Assembly (NCBI GenBank): GCA_001689415.1
Contig: LUJM01000086.1
Coordinates: 1 to 51,215 of the forward strand
DNA length: 51,215 bases
Reading direction: 5' to 3'
From: Bacteroidales bacterium M2
GTDB lineage: Bacteria; Bacteroidota; Bacteroidia; Bacteroidales; Muribaculaceae
Part shown: in pieces, positions 16,032 to 24,373 of the stretch
Numbering within the stretch: position 1 is the stretch's first letter
Layout of the letters: each line of letters starts with the position of its first letter
Notes under the pieces: model-generated
What the model saw: the letters and a program-made list of their open reading frames with translations, nothing else
What the model was told of the DNA's origin: nothing
Database searches by the model: none
Position numbers and translations under genes: made by a program

Positions 16032-17573
16032 TTATTCATTATAAAGGAACGACCAGGCGAGTTGGAGGGCGTATTTCATTTCTTGGATGCGCAGGCGAAG
16101 GCGGGTGTATGAGCCGAGTACCACGGTCATCCAGTAGCGTTCGTCGGGGTCGGGCTCGCGGGCTATTGTGGCTCGCCAACTGTTTTCGCGTTCGAGGGCA
16201 CGGGCAAGCAGCTGGTCGGGAGTGGCGCCGGAGGGCATTCCTAATAGCTGTGGTGCCGAAGTGCCGTGTTCGCCGAAAATGGTGCAACATTCTTCGGCAT
16301 CTGCCGGGTCGAGTTCTATCTCGTTGTTATATATGGCGTTGAGTAATTCATACTCGCGATGTTCCTGGGCAAGCGACGAGAAAGTGTCGGCAACGCGCTG
16401 TTCTATCTGGGCGAGCAGGGCGGTGTGGGCCGGGTTCGAAATACGGCCTCGCACTTGTCGGATTGTACCACGGATATGCTGGCTTATACCCTCGATTTTG
16501 ATAAGCTCGGAGCGCAGACCGAAATGATTGTAAATGGTCTTGACAAATGCGTCGGCACCGCTTTCGCGCAGTAGTATATCCCTTACTTCCTGCAGGCTGA
16601 CATCGGGATTGGCATATACTGCGTCGCGTACGATATATATTCCGTAAAGGCCTATTGTATCGAGGATTTTTTTTCGCCGTTCGGCAGGTATGCCCGAAGT
16701 TTCGAAGTTGAGGAAGTTGTCGTTTTTGATCAGTGCCAAATCAAAATCCTTACGGTCGACCCGGCAAGCTTGGCGTATATCATTGAGCATCTCGGCGGTG
16801 AGAGTTGTTGTTGCCAAGTACATAAGCGCCGATACCGGATACATTTCGAAAATGGTTTTCTTGAGCATCGGGTTCCGTCTGGTTAGACCTTTTACACTCT
16901 TGCGGCTTAGTTCGATAGCTGTTTTTCCGCGATGTATTGTTTCTTGCCACAATACATCGATTTTAGTGAGCACGCCGAGCGCGTTGAGGGGCGAAAACGA
17001 TGATTCGGCATTGAATTGCTTCACTATGTCGAGTACATTGTCGCTCACCGAATGAGTAAACAGCATAATCACAGCATCGGGGCGCACCTGCGATATGAAA
17101 TCGAGGGTGTTCTGCGAGTCTCTGCCTCGGAGAGCATCGAGCCCCGGAGTGTCGATGATATTGATTTTGCGCAAAATTTCGCTGTCATCGAATATTTCGA
17201 TATAGCTTATATTGTCGAGGTTACCGCCCTCGATTGTTGCCAACGCATCGAGTTTGGCGCGAGGAAGACGGCGCTCTGGAGTACCGTCTTTGTGGTGGAT
17301 TATCACATCGGCACGTGGGTCGCCATACTTGAGCCAGCATACATTGAAGGTGACTTCTTTCTGGCCGGTAGGCAGGAGTTCGTCCTTGCCCAATATGGCA
17401 TTGACAAGAGTCGATTTCGACGAGCTGATTTTGCCTATGATTGCCAGCTGCATGGGCTGGTCGATAGTAGAAGTTGCTCGGTCGATAGCATCGGCAAGTG
17501 GTACGAAAACACCATCGGCAGGTACCAGCCGCCTAATGTCGGCGAGGCGTTCAGCAATTTCCCGGGTTTGCAC
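16032..17573 (-). CDS. Dynamin-family GTPase (second of pair)
   Basis: The 513-residue protein has a large dynamin-type GTPase domain followed by a helical region. G1 is GKISSSKST (47-55), where Ser52 replaces the Gly usually found before the P-loop Lys. G3 is IIDTPGL (139-145) and G4 is LTKID (202-206). The rest (about 300-513) is mostly predicted helix, including TALLAQIEQRVADTF and a final MKYALQLAWSFLYNE. Bacterial dynamin-like proteins bind GTP and remodel or tether membranes, often as hetero-pairs. It overlaps the end of the upstream GTPase gene by 23 bases, so the two are translationally linked. The hairpin repeat begins 34 bases after its stop. Confidence 0.88.
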   Translation of the reverse strand: MQTREIAERLADIRRLVPADGVFVPLADAIDRATSTIDQPMQLAIIGKISSSKSTLVNAILGKDELLPTGQKEVTFNVCWLKYGDPRADVIIHHKDGTPERRLPRAKLDALATIEGGNLDNISYIEIFDDSEILRKINIIDTPGLDALRGRDSQNTLDFISQVRPDAVIMLFTHSVSDNVLDIVKQFNAESSFSPLNALGVLTKIDVLWQETIHRGKTAIELSRKSVKGLTRRNPMLKKTIFEMYPVSALMYLATTTLTAEMLNDIRQACRVDRKDFDLALIKNDNFLNFETSGIPAERRKKILDTIGLYGIYIVRDAVYANPDVSLQEVRDILLRESGADAFVKTIYNHFGLRSELIKIEGISQHIRGTIRQVRGRISNPAHTALLAQIEQRVADTFSSLAQEHREYELLNAIYNNEIELDPADAEECCTIFGEHGTSAPQLLGMPSGATPDQLLARALERENSWRATIAREPDPDERYWMTVVLGSYTRLRLRIQEMKYALQLAWSFLYNE

Positions 17574-19341
17574 AGTCTTCGGTTTTGAGGTTATCGATAG
17601 CTTTCTGGAGTGGTTTCATCTTATTCTGGATGCTTACCCGCATATTTACAGCCTGAGCCATTTGCTGCTTTACCTGCTGTATCTGTGTGATTGATTCCTG
17701 CACGCTGTCGCGGTAGCCTTGTGCGCGTTCGGTGACAACACGCAGCCATTCCTGCTGGAATTCCTGGAAACGCGTGTCGACATATGTGCGCATGTTAGAG
17801 AGCGAACTTGCAATCTGAGGCTGGTATATCTGTCTCAGAGCCTGCTCGTTGTGGCTGCGTACGGCATCGCTGATATTCTGTGCCATTACACCGCCGCCGA
17901 TACAGGCTACGGCTATCTGGCCGACAACAGGAATAAACTGCCCGAGAAAACCGACTGCCATCATACTGATGCCAAAGCCTCCCATTCCGGCCATGATGCG
18001 TTTGTTCCATGATAGCTTTTCGGTCACGTTTTTCGATATTATGTCGATTTCGAATTGCTTGGCTGCGAATTTGAGATTGCCGCCAAACTCCGGCATGTTC
18101 GCTATCTTGGTAAACATTTCGTTGAGGCGCAGGGCAATTTCCGACGATAGGAATGTGAGCATGTCGTTGAGTCGCTGACCCATCCACATGCCTCCGTTGT
18201 CACCCGCTGCCTGCGGGTCGTTCATCAGTTCGCGCAGACCGGAGTTCTGAATGTCAACACTTGCTGTGTTGAGATATGTTATCAGCTCCTCGCGCTTGCT
18301 GTTGATGATGCCGTTGATATTGTTTCGGAATTCGCTTGTGGGGTTGGTAAGATTGGCCAGCTCCTGATCGAGAGCCGCTTTGCGGTTGTTGAGCTCACCT
18401 ATCTGGTCTATATCCGGGCTGTCGATTTGGTTGAGCTGGGCCTGCAGGGGGGCGAGAACAAGGTTGATAAGCTCGGCTAAATCGCCACGGATAGCATCGA
18501 GCTGGCTCATGCGGTATAAGTCGGCCTTGTCGGCTATGGCCTTGCGGATAGCGGCGAAATTGCTCTCGCCATACCCCTGGCCGGGATAAGCTTCGGCTAC
18601 AGAGCTTACTGCGATTGCATCGATGTCGGTTTCTTCGCGACCCGAGTATTGCTTGAGTTTGGCTATGGTATCGAGGCGTATTTCTTCTACTTCGTCTGCC
18701 GATTTGAGATCGCTTTTGTTTACTACGACAATCGAATTCTGCGCCATGCGCAGCACGTGGTCGCGATAAAATGCCATTTCGGTAGAGCTCATAGGCTCGT
18801 TGACATCGGTCATGAACACGGCAACGTCGGCTCGTGGCATCAGGAAGTTTGTCAAGGCTGCGTGGCGCGGGTCAAGACCGCCGACTCCCGGGGTGTCGAT
18901 TATCGTGAGGCCGGATTTGAGATGCTCAAGCGGCAGTTCTATGTCGATAAATATGGTGTTGTCGATTTCGGCTGCAGTACCTACGGTGTAGTCTTCAAGG
19001 TCGTCGATATCGATTACCTCTTGTTGCATGTCGCCGAAGTCGCCGAAATAGCGTGTTGCTTTTGCCTTTGGCCCATACTTTATTACCGATGCCACCGATG
19101 TGCAGATGTCGGTATCTACCGGGCACAGCTGTCGGCCAATAAGCGCGTTGATAAACGAAGATTTACCTCGCTTGAATTCACCGCATATCAGTACGGTGAC
19201 AGGATTTTTGCCTACTGCGTCGAGTGCCGATTTGATTGATGCCGCTTGTTCTTCCTTTCCGGCGGCCTTCAGTGGCAAAAGTACTGATGTGAGGATATTG
19301 TTTAGATGTGTAATACTTTGTTGAAAATTTTGATTATTCAT
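17551..19341 (-). CDS. Dynamin-family GTPase (first of pair)
   Basis: This 596-residue dynamin-like GTPase has a canonical P-loop GEFKRGKSS (54-62), a switch-region Thr block DTDICTSVASV (about 76-86), G3 IIDTPGVGG (147-155) and G4 VVNKSDL (207-212). A long helical middle domain follows. A hydrophobic stretch (about 450-488, MAGMGGFGISMMAVGFLGQF and on) looks like the membrane-inserting paddle seen in bacterial dynamin-like proteins. C-terminal helices come last (SVQESITQIQQVKQQMAQA). It ends inside the start of its partner gene and is the first gene of the whole minus-strand block. A clean promoter box lies 21 bases upstream. Confidence 0.92.
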   Translation of the reverse strand: MNNQNFQQSITHLNNILTSVLLPLKAAGKEEQAASIKSALDAVGKNPVTVLICGEFKRGKSSFINALIGRQLCPVDTDICTSVASVIKYGPKAKATRYFGDFGDMQQEVIDIDDLEDYTVGTAAEIDNTIFIDIELPLEHLKSGLTIIDTPGVGGLDPRHAALTNFLMPRADVAVFMTDVNEPMSSTEMAFYRDHVLRMAQNSIVVVNKSDLKSADEVEEIRLDTIAKLKQYSGREETDIDAIAVSSVAEAYPGQGYGESNFAAIRKAIADKADLYRMSQLDAIRGDLAELINLVLAPLQAQLNQIDSPDIDQIGELNNRKAALDQELANLTNPTSEFRNNINGIINSKREELITYLNTASVDIQNSGLRELMNDPQAAGDNGGMWMGQRLNDMLTFLSSEIALRLNEMFTKIANMPEFGGNLKFAAKQFEIDIISKNVTEKLSWNKRIMAGMGGFGISMMAVGFLGQFIPVVGQIAVACIGGGVMAQNISDAVRSHNEQALRQIYQPQIASSLSNMRTYVDTRFQEFQQEWLRVVTERAQGYRDSVQESITQIQQVKQQMAQAVNMRVSIQNKMKPLQKAIDNLKTEDCANPGNC

Positions 19342-19361
19342 TGCTATAGTAGTTTGTTTTA

Positions 19362-19369
19362 CAAAGTTA
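19362..19369 (-). promoter_or_regulatory. Promoter -7 box of the dynamin-pair transcript
   Basis: TAACTTTG on the minus strand exactly fits TAnnTTTG. A TTGG lies about 21 bases upstream, within CCCATTATTGGG, a short inverted repeat. This is the only clear promoter I see for the minus-strand block 9081-19341. Confidence 0.6.
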
Positions 19370-19433
19370 CGTTATTTTCAGTGAATTTCCCAATAATGGG
19401 ATAGAACTTTTTGGGTCAATTTTGCGTTATAAA

Positions 19434-20657
19434 ATGAAAGTATTAGATCGCATTATGAAATTATCGAGTATCGCTATATCAGTCATGGTTTTTGCTGCGG
19501 CTTTAGAGCCTGTAAAAGCACTTGATATCAATGAAATCGGTGAGAAAATGAAACTCACCGCATGCTATAAGGATTCTGTTACATACGAGGTGCTATTGCC
19601 TTCGCTTGCTGATCCTGTCACATATACTATCGGGCTTGAGAGCGCCCCGGCCAAAGGCGATACCCTTGCGCCATGCAAATATGTGATTACTTGGAGTCTT
19701 CCGGCACCGTCGGGACTTGCAAAGGGCTTTTCTGCTTATTTCGACGGTTCTCATTTCCGTTTCAGAGATAAAAGGCTTCAGGAATATCACTATGCTGAAA
19801 ACCCTGATTCGTTTTCGCCGCTCGGACGCACCGACCGTGGTGTGCAGCGCCAGGTACAGTTTGCCGATTTGCTGCCTCAGTTTATAGGTGAGCAGTTTGG
19901 CCGTATGGCGGCTGATTCGTCGTATATTGTAAACCTTGTGCCCGATACGCTTGTCGATGGCCTTCGCTCAGTTGTGGTAACCGGTGTACGAAGGGTGTCG
20001 GGTGTAGATGCAAGTGAATTCCTATATGTTCTCGATGCCGACTCGTACATGCCTCGGCGAATAGAATTTGAAAATAATCCGGGCCAGATAAGCGAGCAAA
20101 GTATTGTTATAAAATACAAACGTATGAAAGGCAAAGCCCGCTGTAAAATCACATTGGAAAGCCTTATGGCATCGCAGCCTGAAGCTTTTGGAAAATATCG
20201 CGAGAATACTTTTTCTCTCGAAACCCTTCCCGGAAGGCCTTTGCCTCGTATTGTAGCCCCCACGGCTACGGGCGAGCGCTATATGCATGAGCGCGAGGAG
20301 AGTTTTTCAGTTCCTACGGTATTTGTTTTTCTTGATGCCACCGTTGGCAGTACGCCCGATGTTATCAAGGCTGTGCGTCAGGGTGTTGACACCTTGCCTT
20401 TCCAGACCGATGTGGTATGGGCTTTCCTAAATCACAGGGCTGAGGATGTAGACGGTTACACCGGCGAAAACCGCCTGGGCGAACACCTTCTAATTAACGC
20501 CGGTGGCGCGGCAAGAGACTGTGGCGTAGGCTATACAACCCCGGCTATGATATTCACGGCTACCGACGGGCATGTGACAGATGTGCAGGTTGGGTACAAC
20601 CAAGACCTGCCTTCGATTGTTATACAGAAGATAACGAATTCTAAATACAATAAATAA
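19434..20657 (+). CDS. Exported protein with thioredoxin-like C-terminal region lacking CxxC
   Basis: From the ATG at 19434 the protein has 407 residues. It carries a signal peptide (positive start, then LSSIAISVMVFAAALEPVKA, cleavage near residue 28). The middle region (about 40-240) is beta-rich and resembles the LolA-like front part found on several Bacteroidetes TlpA-type proteins. Residues about 285-405 look like a thioredoxin fold (PTVFVFLDATVG, DVVWAFLNH, YTTPAMIFTATDG), but the CxxC active site is replaced by TVGST, so it cannot be a normal disulfide reductase. The frame opens at a TTG at 19422; the ATG is preferred. Its stop overlaps the tpx start (TAATG), so the two are coupled and a peroxide or thiol-related periplasmic role is inferred. 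Confidence 0.75.
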   Translation: MKVLDRIMKLSSIAISVMVFAAALEPVKALDINEIGEKMKLTACYKDSVTYEVLLPSLADPVTYTIGLESAPAKGDTLAPCKYVITWSLPAPSGLAKGFSAYFDGSHFRFRDKRLQEYHYAENPDSFSPLGRTDRGVQRQVQFADLLPQFIGEQFGRMAADSSYIVNLVPDTLVDGLRSVVVTGVRRVSGVDASEFLYVLDADSYMPRRIEFENNPGQISEQSIVIKYKRMKGKARCKITLESLMASQPEAFGKYRENTFSLETLPGRPLPRIVAPTATGERYMHEREESFSVPTVFVFLDATVGSTPDVIKAVRQGVDTLPFQTDVVWAFLNHRAEDVDGYTGENRLGEHLLINAGGAARDCGVGYTTPAMIFTATDGHVTDVQVGYNQDLPSIVIQKITNSKYNK

Positions 20658-21157
20658 TGGAAACAGTTTATTTTAAGGGTACACCCTGTCATACTTATGG
20701 TCAAATCCCCGCAGTAGGCACTCCGGCTCCCGGCTTTAATCTTGCCGGCAAGGGCCTCGAAGAAGTACGCCTAAGCGACTACAAAGGCAAACGAGTTGTT
20801 CTCAACGTGTTCCCCAGTCTTGATACCCCTGTCTGCGCGGCTTCGGTTCGAAAATTCAACCAAGAGGCTGCCGGTCTCGAAAATACCGCAGTGGTATGTA
20901 TTTCGATGGATCTTCCCTTCGCTATGGGGCGTTTCTGCTCAGCCGAAGGCATTGAGAATGTGACTGTGGCTTCGGCATTCCGCTCACCTGTATTCTCGCA
21001 GGAATACGGTCTGCAGATTGTCGACGGACCTCTTGCCGGACTACTGGCTCGTGCTGTGATTGTGCTTGATGAAAATCACAAGGTTATCTATTCCGACCTT
21101 GTAGAGGAAATCACCAACGAGCCCGATTATAAAGGTGCTATTTCAGTACTTAAGTAA
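20657..21157 (+). CDS. tpx: Thiol peroxidase (atypical 2-Cys peroxiredoxin)
   Basis: Tpx reduces H2O2 and organic hydroperoxides using thioredoxin. The 166-residue length is standard. The peroxidatic Cys60 lies in FPSLDTPVCAASVRKFN and the resolving Cys94 in GRFCSAEGIENV, at the spacing of E. coli Tpx. It also carries the family-typical ARAVIVLDENHKVIYSDLV. It is cytoplasmic (no signal). Its ATG overlaps the stop of the upstream thioredoxin-like gene. A long hairpin follows at 21183-21216. Confidence 0.96.
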   Translation: METVYFKGTPCHTYGQIPAVGTPAPGFNLAGKGLEEVRLSDYKGKRVVLNVFPSLDTPVCAASVRKFNQEAAGLENTAVVCISMDLPFAMGRFCSAEGIENVTVASAFRSPVFSQEYGLQIVDGPLAGLLARAVIVLDENHKVIYSDLVEEITNEPDYKGAISVLK

Positions 21158-21182
21158 GATAAATAATTCGTAGAGAAAATGA

Positions 21183-21216
21183 TTCAGTGGGTATACCTGC
21201 CGGTATGCTCACTGAA
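21183..21216. terminator. 15-bp hairpin between convergent tpx and HD-domain genes
   Basis: TTCAGTGGGTATACC (21183-21197) pairs fully with GGTATGCTCACTGAA (21202-21216), counting two G-T wobbles, around a 4-base loop. It overlaps the stop codon of the minus-strand HD gene. There is only a weak T tract on either side, slightly better for the minus strand (ATCATTTTC). It is probably a shared bidirectional terminator. Confidence 0.5.
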
Positions 21217-21748
21217 ACTGTTTATGTAGTTCTTCGAATCTCTGAGCCACGCCTTCTCCAAAACGGGCCATCGAACGCCGCACCCTTTCGATAGGTTTGC
21301 GGTTCATATCGCCCCCTTTCGAGTAGAAGCAGTCGGCATAGCATATTAGTTTTTCGAGTAGCGTCTGGGGCATGTAGCTTCTGTCTTTTGGCAGGGGCAG
21401 GCCTTCGGCATCGATTTCTTCATTTGTCAGTCCCGAACCGGTGTGTCTTTCGGCTACGAAAGCATACTTTTCGTCTACGCCGAGTTTGCGCAACATCTCC
21501 GCACCCACAATGCCGTGGGCAAGGTAGGGCTCGGTGCCGCGACAGTCGATATCGGGAGCATCGGTGGCAATTATCCCTATGTCGTGGAGCATTGCTGCAG
21601 TCTCGATTTCTTCATCGGAAAGCGGCAGCGAGTGTGAATGGGCTATCTCGAGGGCATAGTCGGCCACCTTGCGGCTGTGGTTGAGCAGGATGTCACGAAC
21701 CCTGCGGCCCGACGGATAGTAATGGTCTATAACTGAATTCCAATCCAT
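21209..21748 (-). CDS. HD-domain phosphohydrolase-like protein
   Basis: The 179-residue single-domain HD protein has metal ligands His24 (LNHSRKVADYA), His55-Asp56 (AAMLHDIGII) and a later HGIVGAEML. HD proteins are metal-dependent phosphohydrolases acting on nucleotides or phosphodiesters; the exact substrate cannot be read from the sequence. The length fits the compact TIGR00295-like HD group. It starts 17 bases beyond a strong terminator hairpin of the upstream ilvE gene, with no clear promoter box between, so its expression may rely on read-through. Confidence 0.88.
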   Translation of the reverse strand: MDWNSVIDHYYPSGRRVRDILLNHSRKVADYALEIAHSHSLPLSDEEIETAAMLHDIGIIATDAPDIDCRGTEPYLAHGIVGAEMLRKLGVDEKYAFVAERHTGSGLTNEEIDAEGLPLPKDRSYMPQTLLEKLICYADCFYSKGGDMNRKPIERVRRSMARFGEGVAQRFEELHKQFQ

Positions 21749-21764
21749 TTTGAGAGACTAAAAT

Positions 21765-21798
21765 ATTGGGGTTTAGAGACAATTCTCTAAACCCCAAT
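21765..21798 (-). terminator. Strong terminator after ilvE
   Basis: TTGGGGTTTAGAGA (21766-21779) pairs perfectly with TCTCTAAACCCCAA (21784-21797), plus one more A-T pair, around a CAAT loop. On the minus strand it is followed by TATTTTAG. It lies between ilvE and the co-oriented HD gene, which starts only 17 bases later. Confidence 0.8.
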
Positions 21799-21817
21799 TA
21801 TTTAAAAGTACTGATTA

Positions 21818-22840
21818 TTATTCAACTATTGTACACCAGCCGTGGGTGTCGGGTTCTTCGCCATTGCGGATTGCATCGAGGCGACGCACGAACTCGGTGG
21901 TAATCGGGCCGGGCTTGCCGTCCTTGGCAATAACGTATTTCTTTCCGGTGTCGAGGTCGTCGATTTCACCGATAGGCGAGCAAACGGCTGCAGTACCGCA
22001 TGCTGCTGCTTCGCTTACCTCCTCGAGCTCGTCGACGGTGATGTGGCGCTGTTCAACTTCCATACCCATTTCGCGGGCGAGATCCATCAGAGTCATATTT
22101 GTGATAGAGGGCAGGATAGAGTCGCTCTTGGGAGTTATATATTTGCCGTCTTTGATAGCGTAGAAGTTGGCCGGACCGCACTCGTCGAGATATTTTTTCT
22201 CTTTGGGGTCGAGGAACAGCACTGCCGAATAACCTTTCTCGTGTGCGATATGAGTAGGCATCATCGAGGCTGCATAGTTGCCGCCAACTTTCCAACGACC
22301 GGTGCCAAGGGGTGCCACGCGGTCAAAGTTGCGCATGATGCAGATGTTGGTATTCTTGAAACCGCCTTTGAAGTAGGGGCCTACCGGAGTCACCAGGATG
22401 ATGAACAGGTACTCGTCGGCTTCTTTCACGCCGATACGCGGAGAAAGACCGATTTCGAGCGGACGGATATACAGTGATGCGCCGCTGCCATAGGGAGGAA
22501 TGAAACGCTCGTTGAGCTTAACAACTTTGAGGCACATTTCTTTGAAAATCTCGGTGGGAACCGGTTCCATGATAAGGCCCTTTGCAGATTCCTGCAAGCG
22601 TTTTGCATTTTCTTCAAGGCGGAAAATGCGTATTTTGCCGTCTTTGCCTCGGAATGCTTTGAGACCTTCGAAGATCTCCTGGCCGTAGTGAAGCGAGGTG
22701 GCGGCCATGTGTATGTTGATTGTGTCGGATTGCGATACTTCGATGGGACCCCACTGGCCATTGCGGTATACGCAGCGTACGTTATAGTCGGTAGGATAAT
22801 AGCCGAAGGGGAGATTACCCCAGTCTATTGATGTGTCCAT
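21818..22840 (-). CDS. ilvE: Branched-chain amino acid aminotransferase
   Basis: This PLP enzyme moves the amino group between glutamate and the branched-chain 2-oxo acids, the last step of Leu/Ile/Val synthesis. The 340-residue length fits the larger BCAT type. PLP Lys184 is in GTGRWKVGGNYAAS. The substrate block is YIRPLEIGLSPRIGV (about 124-138), and the C-terminal signature is EVSEAAACGTAAVCSPIGEI. The start is ATG 22838-22840 (MDTSIDWGNLPFGY). It is monocistronic up to the terminator at 21765-21798, with a -7 box 30 bases upstream. Confidence 0.97.
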   Translation of the reverse strand: MDTSIDWGNLPFGYYPTDYNVRCVYRNGQWGPIEVSQSDTINIHMAATSLHYGQEIFEGLKAFRGKDGKIRIFRLEENAKRLQESAKGLIMEPVPTEIFKEMCLKVVKLNERFIPPYGSGASLYIRPLEIGLSPRIGVKEADEYLFIILVTPVGPYFKGGFKNTNICIMRNFDRVAPLGTGRWKVGGNYAASMMPTHIAHEKGYSAVLFLDPKEKKYLDECGPANFYAIKDGKYITPKSDSILPSITNMTLMDLAREMGMEVEQRHITVDELEEVSEAAACGTAAVCSPIGEIDDLDTGKKYVIAKDGKPGPITTEFVRRLDAIRNGEEPDTHGWCTIVE

Positions 22841-22869
22841 GTTGCTTGTTTTGAATTAGTATTGTTTCG

Positions 22870-22877
22870 CAAAATTA
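22870..22877 (-). promoter_or_regulatory. Promoter -7 box of ilvE
   Basis: TAATTTTG on the minus strand fits the consensus. A TTGG lies about 18 bases upstream. Confidence 0.5.
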
Positions 22878-23067
22878 AGAATTAAAACCGAAATCCAAGA
22901 CCCAATTTATCTAACGAATGTTAAAAATATCAGAGATTTGAGTTAAAGCCCTGTGAATGCGCGTCTTTTTTTGACTTTTTGTCAGAATGAAATAGTGCGT
23001 GCAGCTGTTTTGAGACTCTTGTTTATTAATTTGGACCATTGATTGCCTGAATATTAAGAAAAATCCC

Positions 23068-23075
23068 TAAATTTG
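23068..23075 (+). promoter_or_regulatory. Promoter -7 box of the ATPase/partner cassette
   Basis: TAAATTTG fits TAnnTTTG and lies 29 bases before the ATG at 23105. A TTG is present about 22 bases upstream, so the -33 element is poor. Confidence 0.45.
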
Positions 23076-23104
23076 CACTATTAGAATAAATATAACCGAG
23101 GTGT

Positions 23105-24373
23105 ATGCTTATAAGTGTAGAAAACTTCAAATCGATTGAGCAAGTTGTATCAGTCGATATTTCCAATCTTACGGTCTTGGCAGGTGTCAACAGTAGCGGA
23201 AAGAGCTCTTTGATTCAGGCTTTGCTTTTATTGAAGCAAACACTGAATTTCTCTTCCAATGAGATGCTTTGTCTTAATGGCCCGTATGTGTATGCAGATT
23301 CGCTTTTTGATCTGATGCACAACAAAAAATTGGGGAATATGAAGTTTGTCTTATCTTTGACCCAAAAGGAATTAAGCGGTTTAGATGCTTCATTTCCATA
23401 TGCAGTTGAATCGATTGAGATAAGTGTGTCGTTTAGGGTGCGCCCGGATTCATATGTTCTTTCAGAGTTCAGGGTTAATCTAATTTCTGATGACTGTCTT
23501 TGCGGTGGTTTCAGCATTGTGCGACGAGCTCGCAAGCCCACTTATGATGTACACGTGGATTCCTCTGAAATCAAGGACGTAGAGCTGGATAATTACTCGT
23601 TTGCTAATTTCTTTCCTATTTTCGCAAATAAAGACGGTAATACATATAAATTTGGCTTGGTGAAGGCTGTAAGAGATATGCTTGTAGCCTACTTTGACAA
23701 GATAGTTTACATTGCACCACTGCGAGTAGCCCCGGTTTTGGCGAGAACTTATAAGACTGATGTTGAAACAAAGTATGTACTCCCCGACGGTGAAAATACA
23801 CGTTTCATCCTTGATAAGATGTCTGGCGACCGTGAGCGCCTTAATTTTGTCAAGGAATGGTTGTGCAATAGGTTTCGTCTTGCGAAGGACATAAAAGTAG
23901 TCAAAGAGAGTGGTGAGCTTTATAGGGTAGTCGTTACCAGTAATGAGAATGTGAAGGTTGATTTGATGCACATGGGTTTTGGTCTGAGCCAAATTCTTCC
24001 GATTATAACTCAAGGGTGCATATCTTCGCCCAACTCGTTGTTGATAGTAGAAGACCCGGATGTGCATATGCATCCGAGTATTCAGGCTGCAATGGCCGAC
24101 TTTTTCATATTTTTATGCCGTTATCGGAAGGTCTCGGTTCTGGTAGAAACACACAGCGATCACTTCATCACGAGGATTCGTAGGAGGATTGCAGAAAAGG
24201 AAATGCCATTTAGTGATGTTCACCTCATCTTCGTTATAAACGAGTTCGGTTCAAGCATTTATAAGAGCATACTGTTGTCTGACGAGGGCAGGTTGGAAGG
24301 GTCTATGCCCCCCGGCTTTCTCGATACCCGAGATTCTGATTTCAAAGCTATTTTAGAGGCTAACAGAAGATGA
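23105..24373 (+). CDS. AAA ATPase with DUF3696-like C terminus (SMC/OLD-like)
   Basis: The 422-residue ABC/SMC-type ATPase has Walker A GVNSSGKSS (27-35) and a degenerate signature near HMGFGLSQILPII (about 290-302). Walker B with D-loop reads LLIVEDPDVHMHPSIQ (about 315-330), where the family usually has IEEPEVHLHP. The H-loop is VLVETHSDHFITRIRRRI. The C terminus resembles DUF3696, short and ending near a Phe/Asp-rich segment. Such stand-alone ATPases are frequent in phage-defence and toxin-like modules, where a second gene supplies the effector. Here the next gene overlaps by four bases (ATGA). The cassette is richer in A/T than the flanking ilvE and gltX genes, suggesting transfer. Confidence 0.85.
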   Translation: MLISVENFKSIEQVVSVDISNLTVLAGVNSSGKSSLIQALLLLKQTLNFSSNEMLCLNGPYVYADSLFDLMHNKKLGNMKFVLSLTQKELSGLDASFPYAVESIEISVSFRVRPDSYVLSEFRVNLISDDCLCGGFSIVRRARKPTYDVHVDSSEIKDVELDNYSFANFFPIFANKDGNTYKFGLVKAVRDMLVAYFDKIVYIAPLRVAPVLARTYKTDVETKYVLPDGENTRFILDKMSGDRERLNFVKEWLCNRFRLAKDIKVVKESGELYRVVVTSNENVKVDLMHMGFGLSQILPIITQGCISSPNSLLIVEDPDVHMHPSIQAAMADFFIFLCRYRKVSVLVETHSDHFITRIRRRIAEKEMPFSDVHLIFVINEFGSSIYKSILLSDEGRLEGSMPPGFLDTRDSDFKAILEANRR

